From: an uncultured Bacteroidales bacterium | GTDB lineage: Bacteria > Bacteroidota > Bacteroidia > Bacteroidales > Muribaculaceae | Assembly (NCBI GenBank): GCA_949289215.1 | Contig: CASENC010000042.1 | Span: forward strand, 1-64,000 | DNA: 64,000 bases | Direction of reading: 5' to 3' | In this document: piece after piece, positions 45,796 to 54,650 of the stretch | Position numbering within the stretch: the stretch's first letter is position 1 | Layout of the letters: the number at the start of each line of letters is the position of its first letter | The notes under the pieces: model-generated | Told to the model about the DNA's origin: nothing | Databases searched by the model: none | The model's input: the letters and a program-made list of their open reading frames with translations, nothing else | Position numbers and translations under genes: made by a program

Positions 45796-47832
45796 ATGAA
45801 ACATCCCAAATGCAGCGCATTGGTGGTGGCCTTGATGCTCCTCACTAATGTATTTGCACAAGCTGCCGCCGTAATTGGCAATGACAACGAAGAAAAATTT
45901 CTTGACTCGATTATGTCGATTCAGGAAGTTGAAGTCGTGGCCAACAAGCGACCTGAAATAATACGCCCGCAGACGCTCGCCGGTGCCGACTTGCAGCGGC
46001 TCAACAGCCGCTCGGTTGCCGATGCACTGCGGTACTTCTCGGGTGTGCAATTAAAGGACTACGGCGGAATAGGCGGCATAAAGACGGTGAACATTCGCAG
46101 CATGGGTACCAATCATGTGGGGGTGTTCTATAACGGCATACAATTAGGCAACGCACAAAACGGGCAAGTTGACTTGGGGCGGTATTCGCTCGACAACATC
46201 GAGGCTATCTCTCTTTACAACGGCCAACGTAGCAACATATTCCAGAGTGCCAAGGATTTCTCTTCATCAAGCGCAATATACATCAATACCAAGCGGCCGC
46301 ATTTTGCCAACGGCAAAAACTACCGCGTATCGGTGCAAATGAAAACCGGCAGTTTCGGCCTTGCCAACCCCTCGGTGCTGTGGGAACACAGGCTTTCTGA
46401 CAAGATAACCATGTCGGCAAATGCCGAATATACCTATGCCAACGGTCGCTACAAGTTCCGCTACACACGCAAGCAATTAGACGGCAATATCGCATACGAT
46501 ACCACTGCAACACGCCAAAACGGAGATGTAGAAGCCCTGCGCACCGAACTGGGATTTTATGGATACCTGGCAAACGGGCGATGGAACTTGAACGGATACT
46601 TTTATACCTCGAAGCGCGGTATTCCCGGAGCTATTGTCAATAATGTGTTCCGCCACGGTGAACGCCAATGGGATAAAAGTGCTTTCGGGCAAGGTGCTTT
46701 CGAGAAAAAATTTTCCGATCTGTATTCACTGAAGGTCAGCGGAAAATTTGCGTGGGATTATTCTCGTTACCTGCGCGACGACCCCAAGGAGCTTTATCTC
46801 AACAACCATTACTACCAGAAAGAAGCTTACGTATCGATATCCAACTTGTTCAACATCACCGACTGGTGGAGCGCATCGGCTGCCGCCGACTTGCAATGGA
46901 ACACAATGGATGCCGACCTCACCGACTTTTCTTATCCCACACGGTGGACACAACTTGCAGCCATAGCCACGGCTTTCAACTACAAGCGCGTCAGCCTGCA
47001 AGCAAGCCTGCTTGGTACCTTCATACAAGAATCCACACGTTCTCGCAAGCTATACACAGCTTCACCCAACAAGCGTGAACTCTCCCCTGCCGTGTTCTTC
47101 AACTACCGCCCCTCCGGCAGCGACAGGCTTGAAATATACGGTTTTTTCAAGAAAATCTTCCGTATGCCCACATTCAACGACTTGTATTATACCGAAATAG
47201 GCAATGCCAACCTTGAACCTGAATACACCTACCAGTATGACATAGGCTTCTCGTTCAACAGGCCGCTCGGACACAAGTTTTTCGACTTCGTTGCACTCAA
47301 GGCCGATGCTTACTACAACACGGTTAAAAACAAAATAATCGCTTACCCCACCGGCAAGCAATTTCGCTGGACCATGATCAACCTCGGGCGGGTGCGTATC
47401 GCCGGGCTTGAAGTGTCGGGCGACGTGGCCGCACACATAGGCAAGGTAAACATGAAATTGCACACGCAATACACATTCCAACGTGCCCGCGATTACACTA
47501 ATCCCGATGATACATTCTATAGCGACCAAATCCCATATATCCCGCGCCACAGCGTCTCGGTGTCGTACAATGCCAACTGGCACGGGTGGGACCTGAATTA
47601 CTCATTCATCTACACCGGCGAGCGTTACAACGAGCAGGAAAACAATCTTTACAACTTCGAGCCACCGTGGTACACCCACGATATGTCGCTCTCGAAAGAT
47701 TTCAAAATAGGAACGGTGCAACTGCGCATCATCGGCGAACTTAACAATGTGTTCAACCAGGCCTACGAAGTAATCCACAATTACCCCATGCCGGGACGAA
47801 ACTTCCGCCTTACAGCAAAAGTGACAATATGA
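45796..47832 (+). CDS. btuB: TonB-dependent outer-membrane cobalamin receptor
   Basis: The 678-residue protein has a signal peptide (MKHPKCSALVVALMLLTNVF), a TonB-box-like EVEVVAN, a plug domain (LNSRSVADALRYFSGVQLKD, VNIRSMGTNHVGVFYNG) and a 22-strand-type barrel ending in FRLTAKVTI with a terminal aromatic-rich strand. Placement directly behind a cobalamin riboswitch supports BtuB rather than another siderophore-type receptor. The frame stays open upstream, but I start at the ATG after the expression platform. It shares an ATGA overlap with the BtuG-like gene. Confidence 0.92.
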   Translation: MKHPKCSALVVALMLLTNVFAQAAAVIGNDNEEKFLDSIMSIQEVEVVANKRPEIIRPQTLAGADLQRLNSRSVADALRYFSGVQLKDYGGIGGIKTVNIRSMGTNHVGVFYNGIQLGNAQNGQVDLGRYSLDNIEAISLYNGQRSNIFQSAKDFSSSSAIYINTKRPHFANGKNYRVSVQMKTGSFGLANPSVLWEHRLSDKITMSANAEYTYANGRYKFRYTRKQLDGNIAYDTTATRQNGDVEALRTELGFYGYLANGRWNLNGYFYTSKRGIPGAIVNNVFRHGERQWDKSAFGQGAFEKKFSDLYSLKVSGKFAWDYSRYLRDDPKELYLNNHYYQKEAYVSISNLFNITDWWSASAAADLQWNTMDADLTDFSYPTRWTQLAAIATAFNYKRVSLQASLLGTFIQESTRSRKLYTASPNKRELSPAVFFNYRPSGSDRLEIYGFFKKIFRMPTFNDLYYTEIGNANLEPEYTYQYDIGFSFNRPLGHKFFDFVALKADAYYNTVKNKIIAYPTGKQFRWTMINLGRVRIAGLEVSGDVAAHIGKVNMKLHTQYTFQRARDYTNPDDTFYSDQIPYIPRHSVSVSYNANWHGWDLNYSFIYTGERYNEQENNLYNFEPPWYTHDMSLSKDFKIGTVQLRIIGELNNVFNQAYEVIHNYPMPGRNFRLTAKVTI

Positions 47833-49004
47833 AACAATTCATCACATACTTTTCAGCCATCGCAATGCTTGCAGCCTCTGCTTCGTGCGAGCGCGACGAG
47901 GTGCTTATCGACATCGTGCGGACACAAGTCACCGAGCCTGTTATGACCGACGTTTATGGCTTTTACCTGCTCAACGAGGGCAACATGGGCAGCAACAAGG
48001 CAAGCCTCGATTACTTCGATGCAACCACCGGTGCCTATAACCTCAACATATATGCCGCACGCAACCCGACAGTTGTAAAAGAATTGGGCGACGTGGGTAA
48101 CGACATCATGATATATGGCAACAAGATGTATGCCGTAATCAACTGTTCGCACAAGGTGGAAGTGCTTACACCCGACAGCGCACGGCGCATAGCTCAAATC
48201 GACATTCCCAACTGCCGGTATGTACTTGGCCACAATGGCAACCTGTATGTGAGCAGTTATGTGGGTATGGCACAAATCGACCCCACGGCTCCGCGCGGCG
48301 CAGTATTCAAAGTCGATACCGTTTCGCTTGCGGTTGTCGGCAGCGTGGAGGTGGGATACCAGCCCGAAGAAATGACCATAATCGGTGACCGCCTGTATGT
48401 GGCCAACTCCGGTGGCTATCGTGTGCCTGATTATGACAACACCGTCTCGGTCATCGATTTGAACACATTTACCGTAACCGACGTCATGACAATAGAGCAA
48501 TCGGCCAATTTCCATCGCATCGACAGCGACAGCAACGGCAGGCTATGGCTAAGTTCTCGCGGCGATTATTACGGCAACAAGTCAAACTTGTATGTAATCG
48601 ACCCCGCAAGCAAGCAAGTGATAAAAGAAATGGGTGTTCCGGTCTCGGATATGTGGGCCGATGGCGACACGCTATACACTATCAGCACAGAATGGAGCTA
48701 TGTGACAGGACAAAACGCCGTGTCATACACAAAAATCGACATGGCCACAATGGAAGTCCTTGACCACAACATCATAAAAGACGGAACCGAGAAAAGCATC
48801 ACCTTACCCTATTGCATAGCCGTTGACCCGGTAACAAAAGATTTTTACGTGTGCGATGCCAAGTCATATGTAGTATCGGGCACAATATACTGTTTCAACC
48901 GCAACGGTATTCTGCAATGGAAACAAACCACCGGCCAAATACCGGCCCACATTGCATTTTATGGCAAAAACGAAAATATAATCAATCACTACTACAATGA
49001 ATAA
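47829..49004 (+). CDS. btuG: BtuG-like surface lipoprotein, beta-propeller
   Basis: The 391-residue protein has a lipobox LAASASC (lipidated Cys near residue 20) followed by ERDE, an acidic surface-export signal. The mature part is a YncE/BtuG-type seven-blade propeller: GFYLLNEGNMGSNKASLDYF at the start, repeated VDTVSLAVVGSVEVGYQPEE-like blades and CIAVDPVTKDFYVCDA near the end. BtuG in Bacteroides thetaiotaomicron binds cobalamin very tightly and caps BtuB; this gene's position and riboswitch make the same role likely. It overlaps both neighbours by a few bases. Confidence 0.88.
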   Translation: MKQFITYFSAIAMLAASASCERDEVLIDIVRTQVTEPVMTDVYGFYLLNEGNMGSNKASLDYFDATTGAYNLNIYAARNPTVVKELGDVGNDIMIYGNKMYAVINCSHKVEVLTPDSARRIAQIDIPNCRYVLGHNGNLYVSSYVGMAQIDPTAPRGAVFKVDTVSLAVVGSVEVGYQPEEMTIIGDRLYVANSGGYRVPDYDNTVSVIDLNTFTVTDVMTIEQSANFHRIDSDSNGRLWLSSRGDYYGNKSNLYVIDPASKQVIKEMGVPVSDMWADGDTLYTISTEWSYVTGQNAVSYTKIDMATMEVLDHNIIKDGTEKSITLPYCIAVDPVTKDFYVCDAKSYVVSGTIYCFNRNGILQWKQTTGQIPAHIAFYGKNENIINHYYNE

Positions 49005-50181
49005 AAACTCCTTGACTTTTGCCGCAGCCATCATTTCGGCTGCAACCATCCATGCGGCAAGCCCCGTCCACGACAGGGTACTTGAATATGTTCCCGCACC
49101 GGGGCAGTTTGTAAACACACTGCCCGAATGGACTCAGGGTGATGATGCCACCGCCATGGCCGAAAAAGCCTATGCTGCCTCCACCCAAAGCATGATAACA
49201 CTCGGTGCGTATGGCGGATATGTGATTGTGGGCTTCGACCACACTGTGGTAAACGTCGATGGCAAACGCGACTTGTACATTGAAGGCAACATGCACTCGG
49301 GCGGAAGCGAACCGGGTGTGGTAATGGTGGCTTACGACATAAACAACAACGGTCTGCCCGACGACAACGAGTGGTTTGAGATACGCGGCAGCGAATACGA
49401 TAATTCCCAACCTGATTACGAATGTACCTATTACCGCCCCGAAAGTGACGATGACGACATTCGCTGGACCGACAATCAGGGCGGCGAAGGATATGTGTCT
49501 AAAAATATGTCACACAGCCAACCCTATTGGCCGCAATGGCTTGCCGACAGTGAGACACTTGTGTTCCGCGGCACGCGCTTACCCGACAACGGCGTTGACC
49601 AAAGTGGGCAGGGTACATATTTCGTACTCAGCCAATTCGACTACGGATATGCCGACAATGCTCCGAACATTGCCAACGGCTCATGGAACGAAGATGCAAA
49701 AATCGACATCGATTGGGCCGTGGATTCAAAAGGGAATACAGTAAAAATGCCGGGCGTGGATTTCGTGAAAATATATACCGGAGTAAACCAGTATAACGGA
49801 TGGCTTGGTGAAAACAGCACCGAAGTGTGCCGTGTCATCGATGCCCACGTCACACAAGAAGGCAGTAATCCGGTGCTCGACGAAACTATAACAATCGACC
49901 AATCGGTGCTTGATGCATTCTTGGCGGCATACGGCAACGGTTCAAGTTCGATAACCGATATCAATAACAGCAACCTGCGCATCTACTTCGACCCGGCCAC
50001 CGGTTGCGTCAATTTCAATGCCGTTGCAAGCGGCTTGGCACAAGTGTACAACCAAGGCGGTACCATGCTTTACAGCAAAACATTTGCTCCCGGCGACAAC
50101 AGCATCGACCTGAGCCGATACCCATGCGGACTTTACTTGATACACATCGATGGTAAAACCACAAAAATACTGAAACGGTAA
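48997..50181 (+). CDS. Secreted T9SS cargo protein of cobalamin operon
   Basis: The 394-residue protein has a cleavable signal peptide without lipobox (FAAAIISAATIHAASPV), a beta-rich body with the distinctive MVAYDINNNGLPDDNEWFEI (EF-hand-like DxNxNGxxD, a likely calcium site) and a C-terminal T9SS sorting domain ending GLYLIHIDGKTTKILKR. It resembles the PKD-type surface proteins often found with BtuB/BtuG in Bacteroidetes; its ligand is unknown. It starts inside the btuG stop region by 8 bp, so it is translated from the same message. A role in cobalamin binding or capture is inference from context. Confidence 0.75.
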   Translation: MNKNSLTFAAAIISAATIHAASPVHDRVLEYVPAPGQFVNTLPEWTQGDDATAMAEKAYAASTQSMITLGAYGGYVIVGFDHTVVNVDGKRDLYIEGNMHSGGSEPGVVMVAYDINNNGLPDDNEWFEIRGSEYDNSQPDYECTYYRPESDDDDIRWTDNQGGEGYVSKNMSHSQPYWPQWLADSETLVFRGTRLPDNGVDQSGQGTYFVLSQFDYGYADNAPNIANGSWNEDAKIDIDWAVDSKGNTVKMPGVDFVKIYTGVNQYNGWLGENSTEVCRVIDAHVTQEGSNPVLDETITIDQSVLDAFLAAYGNGSSSITDINNSNLRIYFDPATGCVNFNAVASGLAQVYNQGGTMLYSKTFAPGDNSIDLSRYPCGLYLIHIDGKTTKILKR

Positions 50182-50207
50182 CTCAAATTATTAACCTGTA
50201 AATTTTT

Positions 50208-51917
50208 ATGAAAAATTTCTACTTATCGGTCGGTGCCATTTTGGCACTGGCAGGGGGCGCATACGCCCAACAAAACTCGTTGCACGGACTTTCTACTAAC
50301 AGAAACACCGATGAACTTCCAGAAAAATTTTCCAACGGATTCTTTATAATCAACGAAGATTGGGGTGGCCATGCAATGGGATCGATCAACTGGATTGACA
50401 GCGAAGGCAACTTATGTTATAACGTTGACAACAAAGCCAATGACAACACCGAGGTACTTGGTGTCACATCGGAATACGGGCAAATTTACGGCGGTTATTT
50501 CTACGCAATGTCAAAACAGGCGCCTGGTCTTGTAATAATGAACTCCGAGACAATGCAAGTAGTGAAGTCGTTTGACACACTGGGCGGCAGCGAGGTTTCG
50601 GGCAACGGACGTGCCGTGCTCGGTGTATCGACCGACAAGGTATATGTCGGTACCGACGAAGGTATTTTCGTCCTCGATATTGCCAATGATTTCACTCTTG
50701 GTGAAACGCCCATCGAAGGCACTGGTTGGGATGAAACCACATCTTCAAGCCAAATAGGCATGATGGTGCGTGTGGGGAAATATGTATTCGCCGCAAAAAA
50801 ATCGGTGGGAATACTCGTCATCGACCCCGGAACCGACACTGTGGCGGAAACAATCGAAAACAAAAACGTATGCGGACTCACAGTTGACCGCAACGGCACT
50901 GTTTGGGCCGTGGCGAAAAGCGACATCATACGCATCAACCCTGTATCTCTCGAAAACGAAACGCTGACGCTGCCCAACAAAATGGTATCGCCATGGGGCA
51001 GCTGGATGGCCGACAAAATATGCGCCGACCCCGACGAAGATGCTTTGTACTACGCTTACGGCAATGGCAGTTGGACAAATAGCGAGACTCAAATCGGCAA
51101 GCTCACCATTAACGAAGACGGCACTCTCACCGAAGATACCGATTTCACATTCACCATGCCCGAAGCCGCAACCGAAGGGCGGAAACAAATCTTATACGGC
51201 AAAATCGACATTGACCCTCAATCGGGTTGCCTGATAGCCACCGCCACACAAGACGGCTACGGGGTAAATTATTCCTACAACTGGTTGCACTACATCAACC
51301 GGGAAACCGGTGAAGTGGAAAAAACTGTGACACTGACAAGCGACACAGGCGAAAACTACTACTGGTTCCCTGCCATGCCGGTATTTCCCGACAACCATGA
51401 GCCGGAAATAACACTCGATGAAATAACACTTGCCGATGACGAACAAACCACATTGAAAACGACAGATTTCATAGCCGATGCCGACAACCTGCCTGCCCTT
51501 GCCGTGGTAGAAGCCACGTCAAGCGACGAGAATGTGTTCACCGTCACCGGTGACGGCATTAACTTCACTGTAGCAGCGGTGGCTGCCGGGGAGGCCGACC
51601 TTGAAATGGCAGTAAACTCCAACGGCCGAATCGTGGAAAAATCAATTCCTGTCACAGTCGAAGAAACAGTTTCCATAAACGATAATCTGCTCACCGGTGT
51701 ATCGGTTTACCCCACAATGGTAAGCAACACACTCAACATATCAGGCGTAACCGATGGCGAAGTAACCGTATTCGGCCTGACCGGTACCAAGGTGGCTGCA
51801 ACCACTGTAACCACAGGCAACACTGCAATAGATTTTAGCCATATAGCAAGCGGAGCATACATAGTGAAAGTGGTTTCAGGCAACAAATCTTACTCGAAAA
51901 AAATCATAAAATTATAA
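50208..51917 (+). CDS. T9SS-exported beta-propeller, BtuG-like (DUF5074-type)
   Basis: The 569-residue protein has a signal peptide (ILALAGGAYAQQ), a propeller-like body of about 380 residues whose opening FFIINEDWGGHAMGSINWID parallels the opening of the BtuG-like neighbour, an Ig-like domain (about 395-490), and a T9SS sorting domain (VSVYPTMVSNTLNISG to YSKKIIKL). It is probably the last gene of the riboswitch operon; a terminator follows. It could be a second cobalamin-binding propeller delivered to the surface by another route; binding is not shown by sequence. Confidence 0.75.
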   Translation: MKNFYLSVGAILALAGGAYAQQNSLHGLSTNRNTDELPEKFSNGFFIINEDWGGHAMGSINWIDSEGNLCYNVDNKANDNTEVLGVTSEYGQIYGGYFYAMSKQAPGLVIMNSETMQVVKSFDTLGGSEVSGNGRAVLGVSTDKVYVGTDEGIFVLDIANDFTLGETPIEGTGWDETTSSSQIGMMVRVGKYVFAAKKSVGILVIDPGTDTVAETIENKNVCGLTVDRNGTVWAVAKSDIIRINPVSLENETLTLPNKMVSPWGSWMADKICADPDEDALYYAYGNGSWTNSETQIGKLTINEDGTLTEDTDFTFTMPEAATEGRKQILYGKIDIDPQSGCLIATATQDGYGVNYSYNWLHYINRETGEVEKTVTLTSDTGENYYWFPAMPVFPDNHEPEITLDEITLADDEQTTLKTTDFIADADNLPALAVVEATSSDENVFTVTGDGINFTVAAVAAGEADLEMAVNSNGRIVEKSIPVTVEETVSINDNLLTGVSVYPTMVSNTLNISGVTDGEVTVFGLTGTKVAATTVTTGNTAIDFSHIASGAYIVKVVSGNKSYSKKIIKL

Positions 51918-51998
51918 TAACGTTTTAGTTAATGTTTCTGCTATTATTCTCAATTCTCAGGCAGTCATAGCCACGTGAGCGGCAAGCCTGCCGTGCAT

Positions 51999-52045
51999 TA
52001 AAGCCTTCCTTGTTGAAAAAAAGACGAGGGAGGCTTTATTATTCC
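51999..52045 (+). terminator. Terminator of cobalamin operon
   Basis: TAAAGCCTTCCTTG (from 51999) pairs with a right arm ending GGAGGCTTTA (to 52038) over a purine-rich loop; T-rich bases follow. Confidence 0.75.
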
Positions 52046-52067
52046 CATGGTACCTTAACGGCTTTTG

Positions 52068-52098
52068 TTGCTCACTTTACCTTTTTTGTGTAATTTTG
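52068..52098 (+). promoter_or_regulatory. Promoter of DMT transporter gene
   Basis: TTG (52068-52070), 20 bp, TAATTTTG (52091-52098); the ATG is 20 bp on. Confidence 0.65.
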
Positions 52099-52117
52099 CG
52101 GCAACTTTTATAGCATT

Positions 52118-52993
52118 ATGTGGGTAATTCTTGCAGTGGCGTCGGCCTTGTGCCTTGGATTTTATGACATTTTCAAGAAATTGTCGGTTACAGCCAACAA
52201 TGTCCTCACGGTGTTGTTCCTTAACACGCTGTTCGGCACTTTGCTCATGTCGCCGGTTTTGGCCACGGGCATCATGCATGGTGATTACGGCTTTGGCGGC
52301 AGCATCACAGGGCATCTGCTCATTGTACTGAAATCAATGATAGTCCTCGGCTCGTGGATATTGGGATACTTCAGCATCAAACACCTGCCACTCACCATCA
52401 CCTGCCCCATCAATGCTACACGCCCCATACTGGTGCTTGTGGGGGCGTTGCTCATCTTCGGCGAAACGCTTAACCTGTTGCAATGGTGCGGTATATTGCT
52501 TGGTTTCACCTCGCTCTATCTTGTGAGCCGCATAGGCCGTCGCGAGGGGCACTCCATCATCCATGACCGTTGGCTGTGGATGAGCATAGGCGCGATGGTG
52601 CTTGGAGCCGTAAGCGGACTGTATGACAAGTGGTTGCTGCGTTACTACGAGCCTCTGCAAGTACAGGCGTGGTACTCGCTATACCAACTTGTGATAATGG
52701 GAGCAACTGTGCTGTTGCTGAAACGTGCCGGACATGACCGAACACCATTCCACTGGAAATGGACAATCCCATGTATCGCCATTTTCCTCACTGTGGCCGA
52801 CATGGCCTATTTTTACGCCCTTTCATTCGATGATTCAATGATAAGTGTCGTATCAATGATCAGGCGCGGCAGCGTAATCGTGTCATTCCTGTTTGGCGTG
52901 ATTGCATTGCATGAAAAAAACTTGCGACTGAAGCTCATCGACTTGTCGGTACTGCTCGCAGGCCTTGTCTTACTCGTACTTGGAAGCAAATAA
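52118..52993 (+). CDS. EamA/DMT superfamily transporter
   Basis: The 291-residue inner-membrane protein has ten predicted helices in two EamA repeats: LCLGFYDIFKKLSVTANNVL at the start, KHLPLTITCPINATRPILVL in the middle and VVSMIRRGSVIVSFLFGVI in the second repeat. Such proteins export or import small metabolites; the substrate cannot be read. rpiB follows 26 bp later and may share the transcript. Confidence 0.88.
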   Translation: MWVILAVASALCLGFYDIFKKLSVTANNVLTVLFLNTLFGTLLMSPVLATGIMHGDYGFGGSITGHLLIVLKSMIVLGSWILGYFSIKHLPLTITCPINATRPILVLVGALLIFGETLNLLQWCGILLGFTSLYLVSRIGRREGHSIIHDRWLWMSIGAMVLGAVSGLYDKWLLRYYEPLQVQAWYSLYQLVIMGATVLLLKRAGHDRTPFHWKWTIPCIAIFLTVADMAYFYALSFDDSMISVVSMIRRGSVIVSFLFGVIALHEKNLRLKLIDLSVLLAGLVLLVLGSK

Positions 52994-53019
52994 ACTATTA
53001 TTTATAATACACACAAAAT

Positions 53020-53472
53020 ATGTCAATCCTTAAAGAAAACATTCCGGTAGGCCTGTGTTGCGACCACGCAGGCTACGCCACTAAAATGGCGGTAATAGAT
53101 TACCTGAAAAGTAACGGTATCAATTATATCGACTTCGGTACCGACAGTGAAGCAAGTTGCGACTATCCCGACTTTGCCCACCCGTGCGCCGAAGCCGTGG
53201 AAAGCGGCAGGTGCTACCCCGGCATAGGGATTTGCGGCAGCGGCGAAGGCATAAACATGACACTCAACAAGCACCAAGGCATACGCTCAGCTCTGTGCTG
53301 GATACCCGAAATTGCACGACTGGCACGCCAACATAACGATGCCAACGTGCTGGCCATGCCGGGACGCTTCATCAGCAATGAAGAGGCAATCGAAATTGTA
53401 AAGACGTTCCTCGACACCCCGTTTGAAGGTGGTCGCCACCAACGCCGCATCGACAAAATCCCCGTAAAATAA
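53020..53472 (+). CDS. rpiB: Ribose 5-phosphate isomerase B
   Basis: The 150-residue enzyme interconverts ribose-5- and ribulose-5-phosphate. It contains CDHAGYATKMAVIDYL near the N terminus, DYPDFAHPCAEAV, and the anion-binding GICGSGEGINMTLNKHQGIR. The usual catalytic Cys is present in GICGSG. Length matches the family. A strong hairpin terminator follows. Confidence 0.93.
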   Translation: MSILKENIPVGLCCDHAGYATKMAVIDYLKSNGINYIDFGTDSEASCDYPDFAHPCAEAVESGRCYPGIGICGSGEGINMTLNKHQGIRSALCWIPEIARLARQHNDANVLAMPGRFISNEEAIEIVKTFLDTPFEGGRHQRRIDKIPVK

Positions 53473-53490
53473 CATTTCGGCAAATAAAGA

Positions 53491-53533
53491 AACAGGAGTA
53501 GGCAATTATTAATGAAATTTGCCTGCTCCTGTT
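53491..53533 (+). terminator. Terminator after rpiB
   Basis: A 15-bp stem with one mismatch (53491-53505 with 53518-53533), followed by T-rich bases. Confidence 0.75.
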
Positions 53534-53578
53534 CTATTGTCATTTCATCGGCTTTTTGAATACTCTTCAATTCCGGAC

Positions 53579-53617
53579 AAAAAAATTTCGGCATATGGGC
53601 TATGCCATATACCGAAA
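53579..53617 (-). terminator. Terminator of rpmB-rpmG-DUF4295 operon
   Basis: TTTCGG-ATATGG pairs with CCATAT-CCGAAA (53586-53617); on the minus strand a T run (complement of 53579-53585) follows. It is 30 bp past the DUF4295 stop. Confidence 0.8.
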
Positions 53618-53646
53618 TCGTTATTTAGGAAAAATATATATACTAA

Positions 53647-53799
53647 TTACTTATTGAGAGTAGCCTGAACTTGGTCGTTGGGCACCATCTCTTCTTTAAA
53701 AACGTAAGCACCGGTCTTGGGCGATTTCACCATCTTGATGACCTTGCTGTAAGTACGTCCTTCACCCTTTTGCAGGGTTGCTACGGTTTTCTTTGCCAT
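53647..53799 (-). CDS. DUF4295 small basic protein, ribosome-associated
   Basis: The 50-residue protein reads MAKKTVATLQKGEGRTYSKV and ends VPNDQVQATLNK. DUF4295 is confined to Bacteroidetes and is nearly always encoded after rpmB and rpmG, as here. I recall that it was found as an extra large-subunit protein (bL38) in a Bacteroidetes ribosome structure; I hold that with moderate confidence. Gap to rpmG is 13 bp. Confidence 0.88.
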   Translation of the reverse strand: MAKKTVATLQKGEGRTYSKVIKMVKSPKTGAYVFKEEMVPNDQVQATLNK

Positions 53800-53812
53800 G
53801 AGTCAGTGTGTA

Positions 53813-54001
53813 TTATTTAATTTCTTTGTGAACAGTTACTTTCTTAAGGTAGGGATTGTATTTCTTCAATTCCAACCGACCGGTAGTGTTTTTGCGGTTT
53901 TTGGTAGTGATGTAGCGCGACATTCCCGGCACACCGCTTGCCTTTTGTTCGGTGCATTCAAGTATCACTTGTACCCTGTTGCCTTTAGCTTTCTTTGCCA
54001 T
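53813..54001 (-). CDS. rpmG: 50S ribosomal protein L33
   Basis: The 62-residue protein has the L33 pattern [18 protein letters not shown] with [20 protein letters not shown] and a terminal VTVHKEIK. The zinc cysteine pairs are reduced (only one Cys), i.e. the C- type. It lies between rpmB and DUF4295. Confidence 0.96.
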   Translation of the reverse strand: MAKKAKGNRVQVILECTEQKASGVPGMSRYITTKNRKNTTGRLELKKYNPYLKKVTVHKEIK

Positions 54002-54014
54002 TTTGCTTCAAATT

Positions 54015-54257
54015 TTAAAGTTGAGTTAGATAACCTTTCTTTGCGGCTCTTTTCAAAGCTGCATCCACACCTATCTTGTTAATCAGTCGCAGACCTGCTG
54101 CCGACAGTTTCAAGCGAATCCATTGGTCTTGTTCTACCCAATAGAATTTCTTTGAGAACAAATTCACGTTGAATTGGCGTTTTGTCCTCCTCTTAGAGTG
54201 CGATACGTTGTTACCGGTCATCGCCCTTTTGCCTGTGATTTGACAAACTTTTGACAT
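54015..54257 (-). CDS. rpmB: 50S ribosomal protein L28
   Basis: The 80-residue protein begins [20 protein letters not shown], followed by the basic [12 protein letters not shown] and the C-terminal [18 protein letters not shown]. It is first in the three-gene ribosomal operon and is driven by the consensus promoter at 54315-54346. Confidence 0.97.
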   Translation of the reverse strand: MSKVCQITGKRAMTGNNVSHSKRRTKRQFNVNLFSKKFYWVEQDQWIRLKLSAAGLRLINKIGVDAALKRAAKKGYLTQL

Positions 54258-54314
54258 GGCTGTATTTTCTCTTTTTTTTATTTCTTAATTTTTTATTCTC
54301 TCAAATTCCGGGCG

Positions 54315-54346
54315 CAAAGGTAATATTTTAAGATTATACCGCCAAA
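54315..54346 (-). promoter_or_regulatory. Promoter of rpmB operon
   Basis: On the minus strand TTTG (54343-54346), 20 bp, TACCTTTG (54315-54322). Confidence 0.8.
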
Positions 54347-54349
54347 TTG

Positions 54350-54584
54350 AAAGCCGACAAAATTACACAACAACATATTGACGACCACTTTTCCCTGCCA
54401 TTTGCTGCGCATTTTTTGGAGAAGAATCGCGCAGCGGCATACGGTAGCCGCTCAATACACCTCATGGTCTGTTTCTCGGAAGTTTAGCATCATTTTCCCG
54501 ACTACGCAGCCATGGGCAATCCCAATACGTGTGTAGTGCAATCCGGCTTATATCGGCTGAAATTAACCTGTTTGCCTGAAATTG
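54350..54584 (-). ncRNA. Candidate structured RNA upstream of rpmB
   Basis: This gene-free stretch has a consensus promoter at its head and dense pairing but no coding frame. On the minus strand I see ACTAC/GTAGT enclosing a TGGG/CCCA hairpin (about 54501-54537), GCGGC/GCCGC around TACCGTAT (54434-54451), and GCTGCGC/GCGCAGC around 18 bases (54404-54435), the last two sharing bases. A 200-240 nt RNA ending before the rpmB promoter is plausible. I cannot assign it to a known family; no tmRNA, SRP or RNase P signature is visible. Ends are approximate. Confidence 0.4.
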
Positions 54585-54589
54585 CGGTG

Positions 54590-54620
54590 CAAAGTTAATA
54601 CATCTCCCGTTAATATGCAA
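54590..54620 (-). promoter_or_regulatory. Strong promoter with no gene behind it
   Basis: On the minus strand TTG (54618-54620), 20 bp, TAACTTTG (54590-54597). No open frame follows before the rpmB promoter 240 bp away. Confidence 0.65.
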
Positions 54621-54650
54621 TAGCAAGGACACTTGCCGATGCTTTTTTCT

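Noticed and set aside
54350..54584. tmRNA, SRP RNA or RNase P as identity of the candidate RNA
   Set aside because: No tRNA-like ends or tag frame, no SRP tetraloop motif and no RNase P core could be seen, and the length does not suit tmRNA.
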